A stretch of DNA of 64,000 nt, taken from Caldichromatium japonicum (GTDB taxonomy: Bacteria; Pseudomonadota; Gammaproteobacteria; Chromatiales; Chromatiaceae). The DNA lies in NCBI RefSeq assembly GCF_011290485.1, contig NZ_CP048029.1, positions 2,304,501-2,368,500 on the forward strand, in the 5' to 3' direction. The translations under genes were made by a program, and so were the position numbers. Position 1 is the first letter of the stretch; every line of letters begins with the position of its first letter. This document shows, piece after piece, positions 8,320-18,595 of the stretch. The notes below the pieces were generated by a model that saw only the letters and a program-made list of their open reading frames with translations, did not search any database and was not told where the DNA came from.

Positions 8320-9609
8320 TCAAACCCTCGATTCATGGGGCGCATAGTCGGACGGGGTCAGACCGATATAGAGCTGACGGGGGCGGGCGATGCGCATGCC
8401 CTCGGTCTGTGCCTGCTCCCACCAATGCGCGATCCAACCCGGCAGCCGCCCAATGGCAAAGATCACTGTGAACATATTGGTCGGGATGCCGATCGCGCGC
8501 AGCAGGATGCCGCTATAAAAATCGACGTTCGGATAGAGCTTGCGCTCGATGAAATAGGGATCGTTGCGCGCGATCTCTTCGAGCCGCCGCGCGATGTCGA
8601 GCAAGGGGTCCTTGACCCCGAGCTTGGGCAGGAGTTGCTCGGCGACCCTGCCCAGGATCTTGGCGCGTGGGTCGAGGTTTTTATAGATGCGGTGTCCAAA
8701 CCCCATCAGACGCATCTTGGTGTTTTTGTCTTTGGCTAGGCGCACATAGTCCTCGACGCTGAGCTGACCGCGATGGATCTGTTCGAGCATCTCGATCACA
8801 GCCACATTGGCCCCACCGTGTAACGGTCCCCAGAGGGCGCAGACCCCAGCGGCGCAGGAGGCGAATAGATTGGCCTGGCTTGAGCCGACCATCCGCACCG
8901 TCGAGGTCGAGCAGTTCTGTTCGTGGTCGGCGTGCAGGATCAAGATGAGATTGAGGGCATCGCGCACCAGGGGGTCGCAGACATATTCGGCATAGGGCTG
9001 CGAGAAGAGCATGTGCAGAAAGTTCGGTACATAGGGCAGCCTGGGGTTGGGATAGATATAGGGCTGGCCGACCGAGTGGCGATAGGCATAGGCGGCGATG
9101 GTGCGGATCTTGCTGATCAACCCCGCTGCTGCGGCCTGGAAGTGGGCGCGGTCATCGAGCTCGAAATACTCGGGATGAAAGCAGGAGAGCGCATTGATCA
9201 TGGCCGAGAGGATGGCCATCGGTGGGGCCGAGCGCGGGAAGCCCTCGAAATGGTGCTTCATGCTCTCATCGAGGTTGGCCGATGCGGTGAGCTGCTCGGA
9301 AAAGGCGCGATATTCCTCGGCACTGGGCAGACGGCCGAAGATCAAAAGCCAGGCTACCTCGACGAAGTTCGGCGCCTGCTCGAACTGCTCGATCGGGATG
9401 CCACGATAACGCAGGATCCCACGATCGCCGTCGATGAAGGTGATGGCGCTCTCGCAGCTTCCGGTATTGGCATAACCAGGATCGAGGGCGATATAACCGG
9501 TGCGGGCGCGCAGGTCCCTGATATCGATCGCCCGCTCGCCCTCGGTGCCAATGCGGACCGGAAGGCGATATTCCTGGCCGTCCAGGATCAGGATCGCATC
9601 AGCGGTCAT
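8320..9609 (-). CDS. gltA: Citrate synthase (type II, hexameric kind)
   Basis: 429 residues, the usual length for the Gram-negative NADH-sensitive type. It condenses oxaloacetate and acetyl-CoA to citrate in the cytoplasm. The catalytic residues are visible: His264 in GPLHGGAN, His306 in FGHRIYKN and Asp363 in NVDFYSG, with HADHEQN near 226-232. A GGAGAT ribosome-binding site precedes the ATG at 9609. The upstream gene, an aldolase-like TIM-barrel enzyme, ends 3 bp before, and a degenerate HD-GYP sensor starts 10 bp after, so the three are almost certainly one transcript. In a phototroph this enzyme feeds acetyl-CoA into the citric acid cycle and biosynthesis. Confidence 0.96.
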   Translation of the reverse strand: MTADAILILDGQEYRLPVRIGTEGERAIDIRDLRARTGYIALDPGYANTGSCESAITFIDGDRGILRYRGIPIEQFEQAPNFVEVAWLLIFGRLPSAEEYRAFSEQLTASANLDESMKHHFEGFPRSAPPMAILSAMINALSCFHPEYFELDDRAHFQAAAAGLISKIRTIAAYAYRHSVGQPYIYPNPRLPYVPNFLHMLFSQPYAEYVCDPLVRDALNLILILHADHEQNCSTSTVRMVGSSQANLFASCAAGVCALWGPLHGGANVAVIEMLEQIHRGQLSVEDYVRLAKDKNTKMRLMGFGHRIYKNLDPRAKILGRVAEQLLPKLGVKDPLLDIARRLEEIARNDPYFIERKLYPNVDFYSGILLRAIGIPTNMFTVIFAIGRLPGWIAHWWEQAQTEGMRIARPRQLYIGLTPSDYAPHESRV

Positions 9610-9612
9610 GGT

Positions 9613-10596
9613 TTAGATCTCCGCCAGCAGCTGATCATAAAAACCCAGAAAGTCGTCCGGCGTCGCCCCCTCGCGCCATTCGATCGCACTTCTGGGGTGC
9701 TGATTGAGCTGTCCAGTCAGGTTATAGGGGATCGACGGTCCCCAATCGAGCCGCTGGCGCAGCGGCAGCAGGTGATGCTGGATCGCCTCGATCAGCGGGC
9801 GCAGCTTGAACTTGGGATTGCGCAAAAAGCCCAATAACAGCTCGGTATGACAGTTCCCCGCCCCTCGCCCGAAGCCATAGAGGGTGGCATCGACGCGGTT
9901 ACAGCCGAGGATGATCGCCTCGATGGTATTGGCGAAGGCCAGTTGCTGGTTGTTATGGGCATGGATGCCGATCTCCTTGCCGCTGTCGCGCAAGGCCCGG
10001 GTATATTGCTTATAGAGGCGGTCGATCTGTTCGCGGTACAGATGACCGAAGCTATCGACGATCACCATGGTGCTCGCCGGAGTCGGGGCGATGGATTCGA
10101 GCACGGTGTCGATCTCTTCCTCGGTCAGGATTGAGACCGCCATCAGGTTGGCCGTGGTCTCATAGCCCAGCTCGTGGGCGTGGTGGATCATCTCTACCGC
10201 CTCCGAGACCTGATGCGCATAGAAGGCTACTCGGATCATCGACAGCGGGCTTTGATCTGCAGGTACGATCTGGGTCTGCCAATCGCTCTTGCCGGCATCG
10301 GCCATCGCCGCCAGTTTGAGACCGGTCCGCTCTGGATCGTGATCGCCCACCACCCGCCATAGGTCATCCTCATGACAATGGCGCCAAGGCCCGAAACGCT
10401 CTGGGGGAAAGAGCCGCGGCGAGTTTTTATAACCGATCTCCATGTAATCGATCCCCGCCTCGACGCAGGCATGATAGAGGGCGCGCACAAACTCGTCGCT
10501 GAACTGGTGATCGTTCACCAATCCACCATCGCGCACGGTGCAATCGAGCACCTTGAGTTCAGGGCGGCAGGTGATCCAGGGGGCTTTATCGGACAT
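9613..10596 (-). CDS. DRE-TIM metallolyase family protein (aldolase/acyltransferase-like), function unknown
   Basis: 327 residues from the ATG at 10596, chosen because GGAGAC lies 8 bp upstream; an earlier start at 10623 lacks this. The N-terminus has the DRE-type motif VLDCTVRDGG (Asp18, Arg22, Asp23), then YMEIGYK (Glu53), and the metal-binding IHAHNN (His212, His214). Enzymes with this fold include 4-hydroxy-2-oxovalerate aldolase, isopropylmalate and citramalate synthases and HMG-CoA lyase. The sequence does not fit one of these clearly and lacks the C-terminal regulatory domain of isopropylmalate synthase. It is the first gene of an operon with citrate synthase, which suggests a reaction on a 2-oxoacid or citrate-like compound; this is inference. 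Confidence 0.78.
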   Translation of the reverse strand: MSDKAPWITCRPELKVLDCTVRDGGLVNDHQFSDEFVRALYHACVEAGIDYMEIGYKNSPRLFPPERFGPWRHCHEDDLWRVVGDHDPERTGLKLAAMADAGKSDWQTQIVPADQSPLSMIRVAFYAHQVSEAVEMIHHAHELGYETTANLMAVSILTEEEIDTVLESIAPTPASTMVIVDSFGHLYREQIDRLYKQYTRALRDSGKEIGIHAHNNQQLAFANTIEAIILGCNRVDATLYGFGRGAGNCHTELLLGFLRNPKFKLRPLIEAIQHHLLPLRQRLDWGPSIPYNLTGQLNQHPRSAIEWREGATPDDFLGFYDQLLAEI

Positions 10597-10731
10597 GAAA
10601 TCGGGTCTCCACAGGGCGAACATTCGCGTGTCGATCGAAGATTTTCAACCCAAAGCCAGATGATGAGCAAATCTCCACCCCTGCACCGATCCAATTAATC
10701 ATCAAAATTGAATGATTTAATACTTTTTCTG

Positions 10732-10761
10732 TTGACTCATTGTGTTAGGCAATCACAGAAT
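10732..10761 (+). promoter_or_regulatory. Possible sigma-70 promoter for the DUF485-actP pair
   Basis: TTGACT at 10732-10737 and CAGAAT at 10756-10761 are 18 bp apart, about 110 bp before the DUF485 start codon, in an AT-rich part of the divergent region between the aldolase-like gene and actP. The -10 match is only fair and no start site is known. Confidence 0.28.
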
Positions 10762-10873
10762 CCAGCGCTCGCCTGCTGCGCCCCTCGTCATCCCTCGACC
10801 GCGCGATAGGCGGCACCTCCGACACCCCCGGCGGTGTCGCTACCCAACCCTTTTGAGTTTTCAGAGAAGGCCC

Positions 10874-11182
10874 ATGCAACAAGACTTGGTCGACGCCATC
10901 AAGGCGCACCCGCGTTATCAGGAGCTCGTATGCTCGCGCCGGTGTTTCGCCTGGAATCTCACATTTCTAATGTTGGCGATCTATTACGGATTCATCCTGA
11001 CCATCGCCTTCGCCCCTGCCTTGCTTGGCACACCCATCGCCCAGGGCGCCTCAACGACCATCGGTATCCCCCTGGGGATCACCGTCATCGTCAGCGCCTT
11101 TATCTTGACCGGGATCTATGTCGCCAAGGCTAATAGCCGCTTCGATGCCCTGACCCGGGCCATCCAGGAGGATATCCAATAA
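10874..11182 (+). CDS. DUF485 small membrane protein (YjcH-like)
   Basis: 102 residues from the ATG at 10874, which follows GAGAAGG. The frame is open further upstream but that part is unrelated to the family. The protein has the DUF485 pattern: a short acidic/basic N-terminus ([16 protein letters not shown]), then two membrane helices at about 27-50 and 65-88. Proteins of this type are almost always encoded just before an acetate/cation symporter, as here, where its stop codon overlaps the actP start by one base. A role as an accessory or stabilising subunit of the symporter is likely but not shown by sequence. Confidence 0.88.
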   Translation: MQQDLVDAIKAHPRYQELVCSRRCFAWNLTFLMLAIYYGFILTIAFAPALLGTPIAQGASTTIGIPLGITVIVSAFILTGIYVAKANSRFDALTRAIQEDIQ

Positions 11183-12909
11183 TGATAATGAGACGATATC
11201 CCCTCTTACTCCTGAGCGTGATTCTGGCTGCCTCTGAGATTGCCTGGGCCGGACCTGCTATCGGCGGTGCGGTCGAGCGCCAGGCGGTCAACTGGACGGC
11301 GATCGCGATGTTCTTACTCTTCGTTGCCGCGACCCTGGGTATCACCTATTGGGCGGCCAAGCATACCCGCTCGGTGCGCGATTTTTATACTGCCGGCGGT
11401 GGGATCACCGGCCTGCAAAATGGCTTGGCGATCGCTGGCGATTTCATGTCGGCCGCCTCCTTCCTGGGGATCTCGGGGCTGGTCTTCGCCTCGGGATATG
11501 ACGGTCTGATCTATTCGATCGGCTTTCTCGTTGGCTGGCCAATCATCATGTTCCTGATCGCCGAACAGATCCGCAACCTCGGCAAGTTTACATTCGCCGA
11601 TGTCAGCGCTTATCGCTTTGCCCAGACCCCTATCCGCAGCATGGCGGCAATTTCATCGCTGGTGGTCGTGGCCTTTTATCTGATCGCCCAGATGGTTGGC
11701 GCCGGCAAGCTGATTGAACTCCTATTTGGCCTCGATTATTGGCTGGCCGTAGTCATCGTCGGGGTATTGATGATGATCTATGTCATCTTCGGCGGCATGA
11801 CCGCAACCACCTGGGTACAGATCATCAAGGCCATCTTATTGTTATCGGGCGCGACCTTCATGGCCTTTGCCGCCCTTGCCGCCTTCGGTTTCTCACCTGA
11901 AGAGATGTTTAGGCAGGCGGTCACCATCCACCCGAAGGGCGCAGCCATCACCGCGCCCGGCTCGCTCGTCACCGATCCTTATAACGCCATCTCGCTGGGT
12001 CTGGCATTGATGTTTGGGACTGCGGGCCTCCCCCATATCCTGATGCGTTTCTTCACCGTCCCAGACGCCAAGGAGGCGCGCAAATCCGTCTTCTATGCCA
12101 CCGGCTTTATCGGCTATTTCTATATCCTGACTTTCATTATCGGCTTTGCCGCCATCGTGTTGCTCGCCCAGCACCCCGAGTTCTTCAAGCCTGAGGCGAT
12201 CGGACCCGATGGGACGGTCATCAAGGATCAGCTGGTCAAGGGATTGTCGGGTGGGACCAATATGGTTGCGATCCGCCTGGCCGAGGCGGTCGGCGGCAAT
12301 CTGTTTTTGGGCTTTATCTCGGCGGTGGCCTTTGCCACCATCCTCGCCGTGGTCGCTGGGCTGACCCTGGCCGGCGCCTCGGCGATCTCGCATGACCTTT
12401 ATGCCAGCGTCATCGCCCGCGGTTATAGTAATGAATCGACCGAGATCGGTGTTTCCAAGATCGCAACCTTCGCCTTGGGGCTCTTAGCCATCGGTCTGGG
12501 GATCGCCTTCGAGAGCCAAAACGTAGCCTTTATGGTGGGCCTGGCCTTTGCGGTCGCTGCCAGTGCCAATTTCCCGGTCTTGGTAAGCGCAATCTTCTGG
12601 GGACGGATGACCACTGCTGGCGCCCTGGCCGGTGGGACTGTGGGCCTGATCAGCGCAGTGGTCCTCACCGTGCTGTCCAAGGCAGTCTGGGGCGATGTGC
12701 TGGGGCATGTCGGACCGGATGGCAAACCCGTCGGCCTGATCGCCCTCAATAATCCGGCGATCGTCTCCATGCCTCTGGCCTTCGTCACGATCTGGGTCGT
12801 ATCTTGGTTGGATCGCTCGCAGCGCGCCCAGAGCGAACGGCAGGCCTTTGAGGCCCAGCGCGTGCGCTGCGAGACCGGGATCGGGATCGAGGCGGCCATC
12901 AGCCACTGA
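11182..12909 (+). CDS. actP: Acetate/cation symporter
   Basis: 575 residues of the sodium:solute symporter family. A signal-like first helix is followed by about 13 membrane helices. Family features seen include [29 protein letters not shown] and [13 protein letters not shown], and a long hydrophilic tail. In Escherichia coli ActP brings in acetate and other short carboxylates. The start at 11182 has AGGAGG 10 bp upstream and overlaps the DUF485 stop codon. With citrate synthase encoded just across the divergent region, the gene fits acetate photoassimilation. A strong hairpin follows at 12919-12948. Confidence 0.93.
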   Translation: MIMRRYPLLLLSVILAASEIAWAGPAIGGAVERQAVNWTAIAMFLLFVAATLGITYWAAKHTRSVRDFYTAGGGITGLQNGLAIAGDFMSAASFLGISGLVFASGYDGLIYSIGFLVGWPIIMFLIAEQIRNLGKFTFADVSAYRFAQTPIRSMAAISSLVVVAFYLIAQMVGAGKLIELLFGLDYWLAVVIVGVLMMIYVIFGGMTATTWVQIIKAILLLSGATFMAFAALAAFGFSPEEMFRQAVTIHPKGAAITAPGSLVTDPYNAISLGLALMFGTAGLPHILMRFFTVPDAKEARKSVFYATGFIGYFYILTFIIGFAAIVLLAQHPEFFKPEAIGPDGTVIKDQLVKGLSGGTNMVAIRLAEAVGGNLFLGFISAVAFATILAVVAGLTLAGASAISHDLYASVIARGYSNESTEIGVSKIATFALGLLAIGLGIAFESQNVAFMVGLAFAVAASANFPVLVSAIFWGRMTTAGALAGGTVGLISAVVLTVLSKAVWGDVLGHVGPDGKPVGLIALNNPAIVSMPLAFVTIWVVSWLDRSQRAQSERQAFEAQRVRCETGIGIEAAISH

Positions 12910-12918
12910 GGCCACACC

Positions 12919-12948
12919 CACTGCCAGCCGATACACCGGCTGGCAGTG
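12919..12948 (+). terminator. Hairpin after actP
   Basis: A perfect 12-bp stem (CACTGCCAGCCG / CGGCTGGCAGTG) with a 6-base loop starts 9 bp after the actP stop. The following sequence is only weakly T-rich, so termination may need Rho or may serve both convergent genes, since a minus-strand gene ends at 13001. Confidence 0.6.
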
Positions 12949-13000
12949 CCTTGCTCCTGCGGTCTGCCCCAGCCGCCCGCTGCGCCGGGACAGGCCGGGA

Positions 13001-13933
13001 TCACCCGCCGGCGCAGTCCGCCTCTTCCTCGCAAACGAGGCGATTGCGGCCTCTGGCCTTGGCCTGATACAAGGACTGGTCGGCGGCATTCTTCAACTCC
13101 TCGGCGCTGCCCTTGGGATAGGCGGTTGAATGCACTGCCAAGCCGATGCTGATGGTAACCTGGGGGGCGACCTCGGAATAGGCATGCCTGATCCCCAGTG
13201 CCTGCACTGCGCTGAGCATCTGACCGGCCAGGTGTGAGGCACCCTCTTCGTCAGTCTCAGGCAAAAGCGCCGCGAACTCCTCGCCGCCGTAGCGGGCGAC
13301 CAGGTCAATCGGGCGTTTGGGCACCTGATGGATGGCATGGGCGACTCGCTGCAGACATTCATCCCCCGCCCCGTGCCCATAATGATCGTTGTAGGCCTTG
13401 AAATGATCGATGTCGATCATGAGCAACGCCAATGGCTGGCCGTTACGGGTCAAGCGCGCCCATTCCTTCCTGAGTCGCTGATCGAAACAACGGCGGTTAG
13501 GGATCTGGGTTAGGCCGTCTTGCAGGGCGACCTGTTCAAGCATATCGGTCTTGAGCTTGAGGCTGATGTGATTGCGCACCCGCGCGCGTACGATCGCCGG
13601 GCTAAAGGGCTTGGTGATATAATCAACCGCGCCGAGGTCTAGCCCATAGGCCTCATCGCGCTCTTCGCCCAGAGCGGTGACGAAGATAATCGGGATGGTC
13701 TTGGTTGCTTCGTGGTTCTTAAGCCGCCGGCACAGCTCATAGCCGTCCATCCCCGGCATCAGGATATCAAGCAGGATCAGGTCCGGCACCGTGCTGCGCC
13801 TGACAATCTCCCAGGCCTTCTCGGCATGGATTGCCGTCAGGATGCGATAGTCCTTTTTTAGCAGGGACGCCAGGGCATGGATATTGGCCGGTTGATCATC
13901 CACAATCAGAACGGTGGCGATCTTGTCGGACAC
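13001..13933 (-). CDS. Response regulator with diguanylate cyclase output (REC-GGDEF)
   Basis: 310 residues. The receiver domain (about 5-122) has the acidic pair at Asp12-Asp13, the phospho-acceptor Asp56 in LLDILMPG, and Lys108 in ITKPF. The GGDEF domain (about 135-300) carries an active-type GGEEF at 216-220 and an RxxD product-inhibition site RPID at 207-210. It should make cyclic di-GMP from GTP when phosphorylated and be subject to feedback control. Its start is 2 bp downstream of the stop codon of a large hybrid histidine kinase on the same strand, so the kinase is the likely phosphodonor. The gene converges on actP. Confidence 0.92.
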   Translation of the reverse strand: MSDKIATVLIVDDQPANIHALASLLKKDYRILTAIHAEKAWEIVRRSTVPDLILLDILMPGMDGYELCRRLKNHEATKTIPIIFVTALGEERDEAYGLDLGAVDYITKPFSPAIVRARVRNHISLKLKTDMLEQVALQDGLTQIPNRRCFDQRLRKEWARLTRNGQPLALLMIDIDHFKAYNDHYGHGAGDECLQRVAHAIHQVPKRPIDLVARYGGEEFAALLPETDEEGASHLAGQMLSAVQALGIRHAYSEVAPQVTISIGLAVHSTAYPKGSAEELKNAADQSLYQAKARGRNRLVCEEEADCAGG

Positions 13934-13935
13934 GG

Positions 13936-16900
13936 TTAAAGTCTGACTCCGATCTGTTCAGCAAGCGATTGCAGATAGGCGGCGGCGCGATCATGGTCGA
14001 ACAACTCGATCAGCCGCCGCAATTCGAAGGCGGTACCCTGATCGAAGTGGGCGGCTAGAAAATCGGTCACCCGTTGCAACAGCGCCTCGTCCGCGATCAG
14101 CTCGCCAGAATGGAGATATCCTAACAATTCGGCCAGTGCGGGAGCGATGCTCTCGGCGGTATCCGCTGTTTCGGTAGCCACTGCAGGATCGAGACGCGTC
14201 AAAGCGGCAAGCTGGTCCACAACCTCCCGCCAGGCAACGGTCAAGGTCTCGCGCTCGGCCTCGGGGATGGGCTGGCCCTGACGCAGACTGGACTCGGCAA
14301 GCGCCGCCGCCTCGCTAAGCCTCAGGGCGCCCAGCGTCCCCGCGATCCCCTTGAGGGTATGCAAGAGATGCTGCTGGGTCGCGGTGGATAAGGCCACCTT
14401 GGGATCCGCGAGGGGCGCAAACTCGGCCAGCAGCCGATCATAAAACATGCGCAACGCCCGCCGGTAGAGGGCCGCATCACCGTCGAACGACTTAAGGCCC
14501 CTGCTAATGTCAAAGGCGGTCAAGTGTTGCAGGTCCAAACGTTGCGCCTTGCTGGAGGACACCTCTTGCCAGCGGTAGCCCTTGACCGGCAGCCACTGGG
14601 CCAAGGCAGCATAGAGGTCCTGGCTGTCGATCGGTTTGGGGAGGTGTCTATTGGCGCCGGCCGCTTCGGCCTGAGCACGGTCGGTCTCTATCACCGCCGC
14701 CGAGAGCGCGATGATCGGAAGCTGGGGATAACGCTTGCGTAATTTGCGCGTGGCCTCAAAGCCATCCATGACCGGCATCTGGAGGTCCATCAGCACCAGA
14801 TCGACCTGGCCTTCCTCGACCCGCTCGAGCGCCTCCTGCCCATTGTGGGCGATCAGGACGCGCAGCCCTACCTTTTTGAGCATCTCGGTGGCGACCTGTT
14901 GATTGAGCAGATTGTCCTCAACCAGGAGGACCGTCTGATGCTTGAAATCGGGGACAGCTCGGGTGGATGGCGCGATGGGCGGCGCCTCCCCGAGGTGTTT
15001 CCTGCGCGCTTCCTGCATCGCCTCGAGCAAGACGGTCGCCGTCACGGGTTTATTTAAAAAGGCGCCATGAAGGTCCTCATGATCGGCGACATCCTGCCGG
15101 CGATAGGCGCTGACGATCAAGGCAGGGACATCAGGGTGTCTGATAACGCCCTGGGCACGTAGCTCCTGGATGGCCTTGAGGGTCTGGATCCCATCAAGCT
15201 CGCCGGGAAGTTTCCAATCCATCAAGATAAACTCAAAGGGTCGTTCCTCGGCCTCGGCGGACTTGACCGCGGCGATCGCCGCAGGGCCGTCCTCGGTCTC
15301 TACCACCTCACACTGGAAGCCCTCAAGCAAAGCGCGCAGGATGGCACGCGATGCGGCATGGTCATCGACCACCAGGATGCGGGTTCCTGGCAGAAGGGGG
15401 TTGAGCGATTCACCCCTCTCCTCGGGGACAAGCGCCAGATCCAGGTCAAAATAAAAGCAACTCCCTACCCCCGGGGTCGACTCCAGTTTCAAGACCCCGC
15501 CCATCTTGTCCACCAGGCGGCGGCTGATCGCCAGCCCCAAACCCGTTCCACCATAGCGGCGGGTCGTCGAGGTATCGGCCTGAGAAAAGGGCTGAAAGAG
15601 TCGCTCTTGCTGCTGCGGATCGATCCCGACGCCAGTGTCGCGCACCGCAAAACGCACCCGCATGAGGCCGTTGTCCTCAGCAATCTGGTTGATGGCCAAC
15701 ACCACATGCCCCTGTTCGGTAAACTTGATGGCATTGCTCAAGAGATTGGTCAGCACCTGGCCCAGGCGCAGCATATCCCCCTCGACCATCGTGTAGGGCG
15801 GTACATCCAGATCGAAGAGTAAATCCAATCCCTTGGTATCCGCGGCATTGGCAAAAAGCGCACGCAATTGATCGAGGAGCTCATCGAATGAAAAGCGGCG
15901 CATCTCCAATTCAAGCTTGCCCGCTTCAATCTTGGAATAATCCAGGATGTCATTGATGATCCCCAGGAGCATCCGCGACGAATTGCGGATCTTGGTCACA
16001 TAGTCACGCTGGCGCTCATCGAGCGGCGTATCCAGTAATAATTCGCTAAGGCCGATCACCGCATTCATCGGGGTGCGGATCTCATGGCTCATATTGGCGA
16101 GGAACTGGCTTTTGGCTTGGCTTGCGCGCTCGGCCGCTTCTTGGGCGAGTTTGATCTCGGTGAGATCGTTATAGACCGCGACGATTTCACCCGAAGAAAG
16201 CTTAAAGACCGTATTCTCACGCCAAGCCTGTAAGCGATCGTCTTGATAATAGGCCGATGGCAGAAATTCGGTCTGACCGGTCTGATTGACTCGGCGCATG
16301 ACCTCCAACAGCCCCATCTCAGCCACTGCTGGAAAGCATTCGGTGACCCGCCGCCCGATTACCGCCGCGCGCGGGGTCTGGTCCATCCGCTCGCCAGCAG
16401 GGTTATAATCGACAAAGATAAAATCCTGACCATCCTTGGTCGGACGAAAGACCGCGACACCGCTGCCTGACTTCTCAAAGATCCCGCGGAAACGCTCGCG
16501 TTCGGCCTCCAACGCATCCTGGGCGAGTTTAGCCTCGGTGATATCGATATCGCTGCCGCGATAACCGAGCAGCCGCCCCTGTTCATCGAGCACCGGCAGA
16601 CACGTGGTCGAGACCCAGATGATCTGACCATCCTTACGCTGGACCGGATTGATGAAGTTCTGGAAGGTGCCGCCCTGGGCCGCGACGGCGAGAATCTCTT
16701 CTTTAAACGCCTCGCGCCCCTCCTCTGGGTGTAGGTCGTAGGCATATTTCTGACCAACCAGCTCATCGGACCTATAACCCCACACCAACTCGGAGACCGG
16801 GCTGACATAGGTAAATAGCCCCTCGGCATTGACCTCCCAAGTGACCGTCCGGCTCTGTTCGGCAAGCTGTTGCAGGCGCTGTTCGCGGTCGCGGATCTCG

Positions 16901-18441
16901 CGCTGGGCCTCTTCTAAGGTCGAGATATCCTGAATGATCGACCAGATGACCTCGCGGCCTTCGGGGGTGGTTACTTTAAATCCGTTCAATAAAACCGGAT
17001 ACCGACTGCCGTCCTTGCGGATATATTCCTTTTGATAAGGGCCATAATAACCGTTCTTCGCGAGTGACTCGAGGGCTGCAAGCTCCTGGGGTAGATATTC
17101 CTTGGGGGTGAGATCCCAAAAGGTCAGTTGGCTAAACTCCTCGGACGTATAACCTGTAGGCTCATTGGCAGCGCGATTGAACTCTAAAAAGCGCCCTGTT
17201 TGAAAATCGTTCATCGCGATCCCGACCGGTGAAAGTTCAAAAAGCCCGCGAAACTTGGCCTCCTCGCTCTGAAGCCGACGGCTAGCGAGGATACGCTCGG
17301 TGATATCCTCGTTGATCCCGACGATTCGCAGCGCCTGACCCAGTTCATCCCGGATGACGCGGGCCAAGGCACGCAAAGTGCGGACCTCGCCGGTATCGGT
17401 GCGGCGGATCTGAAAATCGATGTCGAACGACTGGTCGGAGGCGATGAGCGCTGCGAGGCCCGCCTCAACTGCGGGGATGGATTCAGGGACCAGCAACGCT
17501 AGCCAGTCTTTAAGCCGATGTCCAAAGGTCTCAGGTATGCAGCCATAGAGCGCATACATCCGCTCATCCCAAAACAGCCAGTCATATTGGAGGTCATAGT
17601 CCAAAATCCCGAGATGCGCTGCGTCGGTGGCAAGCTTCAATCGCTCCTCGCTTTGGCGCAATTGGCGTTCAGCCTCCTTGCGGCGGGTGATATTGCGAAA
17701 AACGGCAAGCAGTAAGGGACGTTTATCAAAAACCACCCGCGAAACCGCGACATGGATGTCTAAGATCTGCCCGTCTTTGCATCGATGCTGGGTTTCAAAC
17801 GTGTCACAACCATGAATAATGATATTGCGAATATGGGCCGCAACATCCTGTGGCGTTTCTCTGGCCTCATAGTCAGGGATGCGCAGTTTCTTAAACTCTT
17901 CCGCTGTGTAGCCTAGCTGCTCATAGGCGATGCGGTTAAACTCTAAAGTGGAATAGTCACTCGGGTCGATCAGCAAGGTGGCATCTGGATAAAAATCAAA
18001 GAGAGTCCGAAATTTATGTTCCTCCTGCTCTAAACGCTGAAGGGTCTCGATCTCGCGATGTTTATCCAATAGATGTCCGCACAGTATCTGTAGCCGACCC
18101 TGAGCATCGCACTTCAAATAGGCGTATTGATAACACCAGCGATAGCCGCCCGACTGCACCTGTAACCGCAGGCTAAGCTCGATGAAAGGACGGTGGTGAA
18201 CCAGGCTCTCAGCGATTGTCTCCTGAAACAAGCCGAGATCCTCTGCATAAATCAGTTCGGCAAAGAGGCGCGGAGGCGATAAGAGCTGCGACGGGGGATA
18301 ACCCAGGATTTGTTCGACATTGGGCGAAATATACAGGATCGGCCAGCCGAACTCCCCGGAACAGACGCAGAGCATCACCGGCCCAGCGCTGAATAGGGGT
18401 TCAGCGCACCCGAAGAATCGAGAAGCGTCTTGTTTATCCAT
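13936..18441 (-). CDS. Hybrid histidine kinase with six PAS domains, two receivers and an HPt domain
   Basis: 1501 residues from the ATG at 18441, preceded by GGTGAGG; a start at 18498 is possible but has no ribosome-binding site. There is no membrane helix, so it is cytoplasmic. Order: six PAS/PAC modules at about 11-131, 141-256, 264-386, 394-511, 521-641 and 646-766; HisKA with [14 protein letters not shown] (His786); HATPase with the N box SNAIKF (Asn903) and GTGLGLA; receiver 1 (Asp1075); receiver 2 (Asp1219); HPt with LLHTLKG (His1361). This is a BarA/ArcB-like phosphorelay protein. The final phosphate probably goes to the REC-GGDEF protein encoded 2 bp downstream. The number of PAS domains suggests several inputs (redox, light or ligand); which ones cannot be told. 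Confidence 0.9.
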   Translation of the reverse strand: MDKQDASRFFGCAEPLFSAGPVMLCVCSGEFGWPILYISPNVEQILGYPPSQLLSPPRLFAELIYAEDLGLFQETIAESLVHHRPFIELSLRLQVQSGGYRWCYQYAYLKCDAQGRLQILCGHLLDKHREIETLQRLEQEEHKFRTLFDFYPDATLLIDPSDYSTLEFNRIAYEQLGYTAEEFKKLRIPDYEARETPQDVAAHIRNIIIHGCDTFETQHRCKDGQILDIHVAVSRVVFDKRPLLLAVFRNITRRKEAERQLRQSEERLKLATDAAHLGILDYDLQYDWLFWDERMYALYGCIPETFGHRLKDWLALLVPESIPAVEAGLAALIASDQSFDIDFQIRRTDTGEVRTLRALARVIRDELGQALRIVGINEDITERILASRRLQSEEAKFRGLFELSPVGIAMNDFQTGRFLEFNRAANEPTGYTSEEFSQLTFWDLTPKEYLPQELAALESLAKNGYYGPYQKEYIRKDGSRYPVLLNGFKVTTPEGREVIWSIIQDISTLEEAQREIRDREQRLQQLAEQSRTVTWEVNAEGLFTYVSPVSELVWGYRSDELVGQKYAYDLHPEEGREAFKEEILAVAAQGGTFQNFINPVQRKDGQIIWVSTTCLPVLDEQGRLLGYRGSDIDITEAKLAQDALEAERERFRGIFEKSGSGVAVFRPTKDGQDFIFVDYNPAGERMDQTPRAAVIGRRVTECFPAVAEMGLLEVMRRVNQTGQTEFLPSAYYQDDRLQAWRENTVFKLSSGEIVAVYNDLTEIKLAQEAAERASQAKSQFLANMSHEIRTPMNAVIGLSELLLDTPLDERQRDYVTKIRNSSRMLLGIINDILDYSKIEAGKLELEMRRFSFDELLDQLRALFANAADTKGLDLLFDLDVPPYTMVEGDMLRLGQVLTNLLSNAIKFTEQGHVVLAINQIAEDNGLMRVRFAVRDTGVGIDPQQQERLFQPFSQADTSTTRRYGGTGLGLAISRRLVDKMGGVLKLESTPGVGSCFYFDLDLALVPEERGESLNPLLPGTRILVVDDHAASRAILRALLEGFQCEVVETEDGPAAIAAVKSAEAEERPFEFILMDWKLPGELDGIQTLKAIQELRAQGVIRHPDVPALIVSAYRRQDVADHEDLHGAFLNKPVTATVLLEAMQEARRKHLGEAPPIAPSTRAVPDFKHQTVLLVEDNLLNQQVATEMLKKVGLRVLIAHNGQEALERVEEGQVDLVLMDLQMPVMDGFEATRKLRKRYPQLPIIALSAAVIETDRAQAEAAGANRHLPKPIDSQDLYAALAQWLPVKGYRWQEVSSSKAQRLDLQHLTAFDISRGLKSFDGDAALYRRALRMFYDRLLAEFAPLADPKVALSTATQQHLLHTLKGIAGTLGALRLSEAAALAESSLRQGQPIPEAERETLTVAWREVVDQLAALTRLDPAVATETADTAESIAPALAELLGYLHSGELIADEALLQRVTDFLAAHFDQGTAFELRRLIELFDHDRAAAYLQSLAEQIGVRL

Positions 18442-18595
18442 CACCTCACCGCCGTGACTGGATCCCTGGGTATCGACTTGGAGTCGCTCGGTACACATAG
18501 AGAAAGGCCGGCTTTAAGCTTTATAAGCGAGGGAGAGAGGGCATTGGCTACCCGAAGAGACACTACGCCGAACCTTTGAGGATCTTGCCAATGCC

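Noticed and set aside
8923..9837. 304-codon plus-strand frame opposite citrate synthase and the aldolase-like gene
   Set aside because: Antisense shadow of two well-supported enzymes; low-complexity Gly/Ile/Asp-rich translation.
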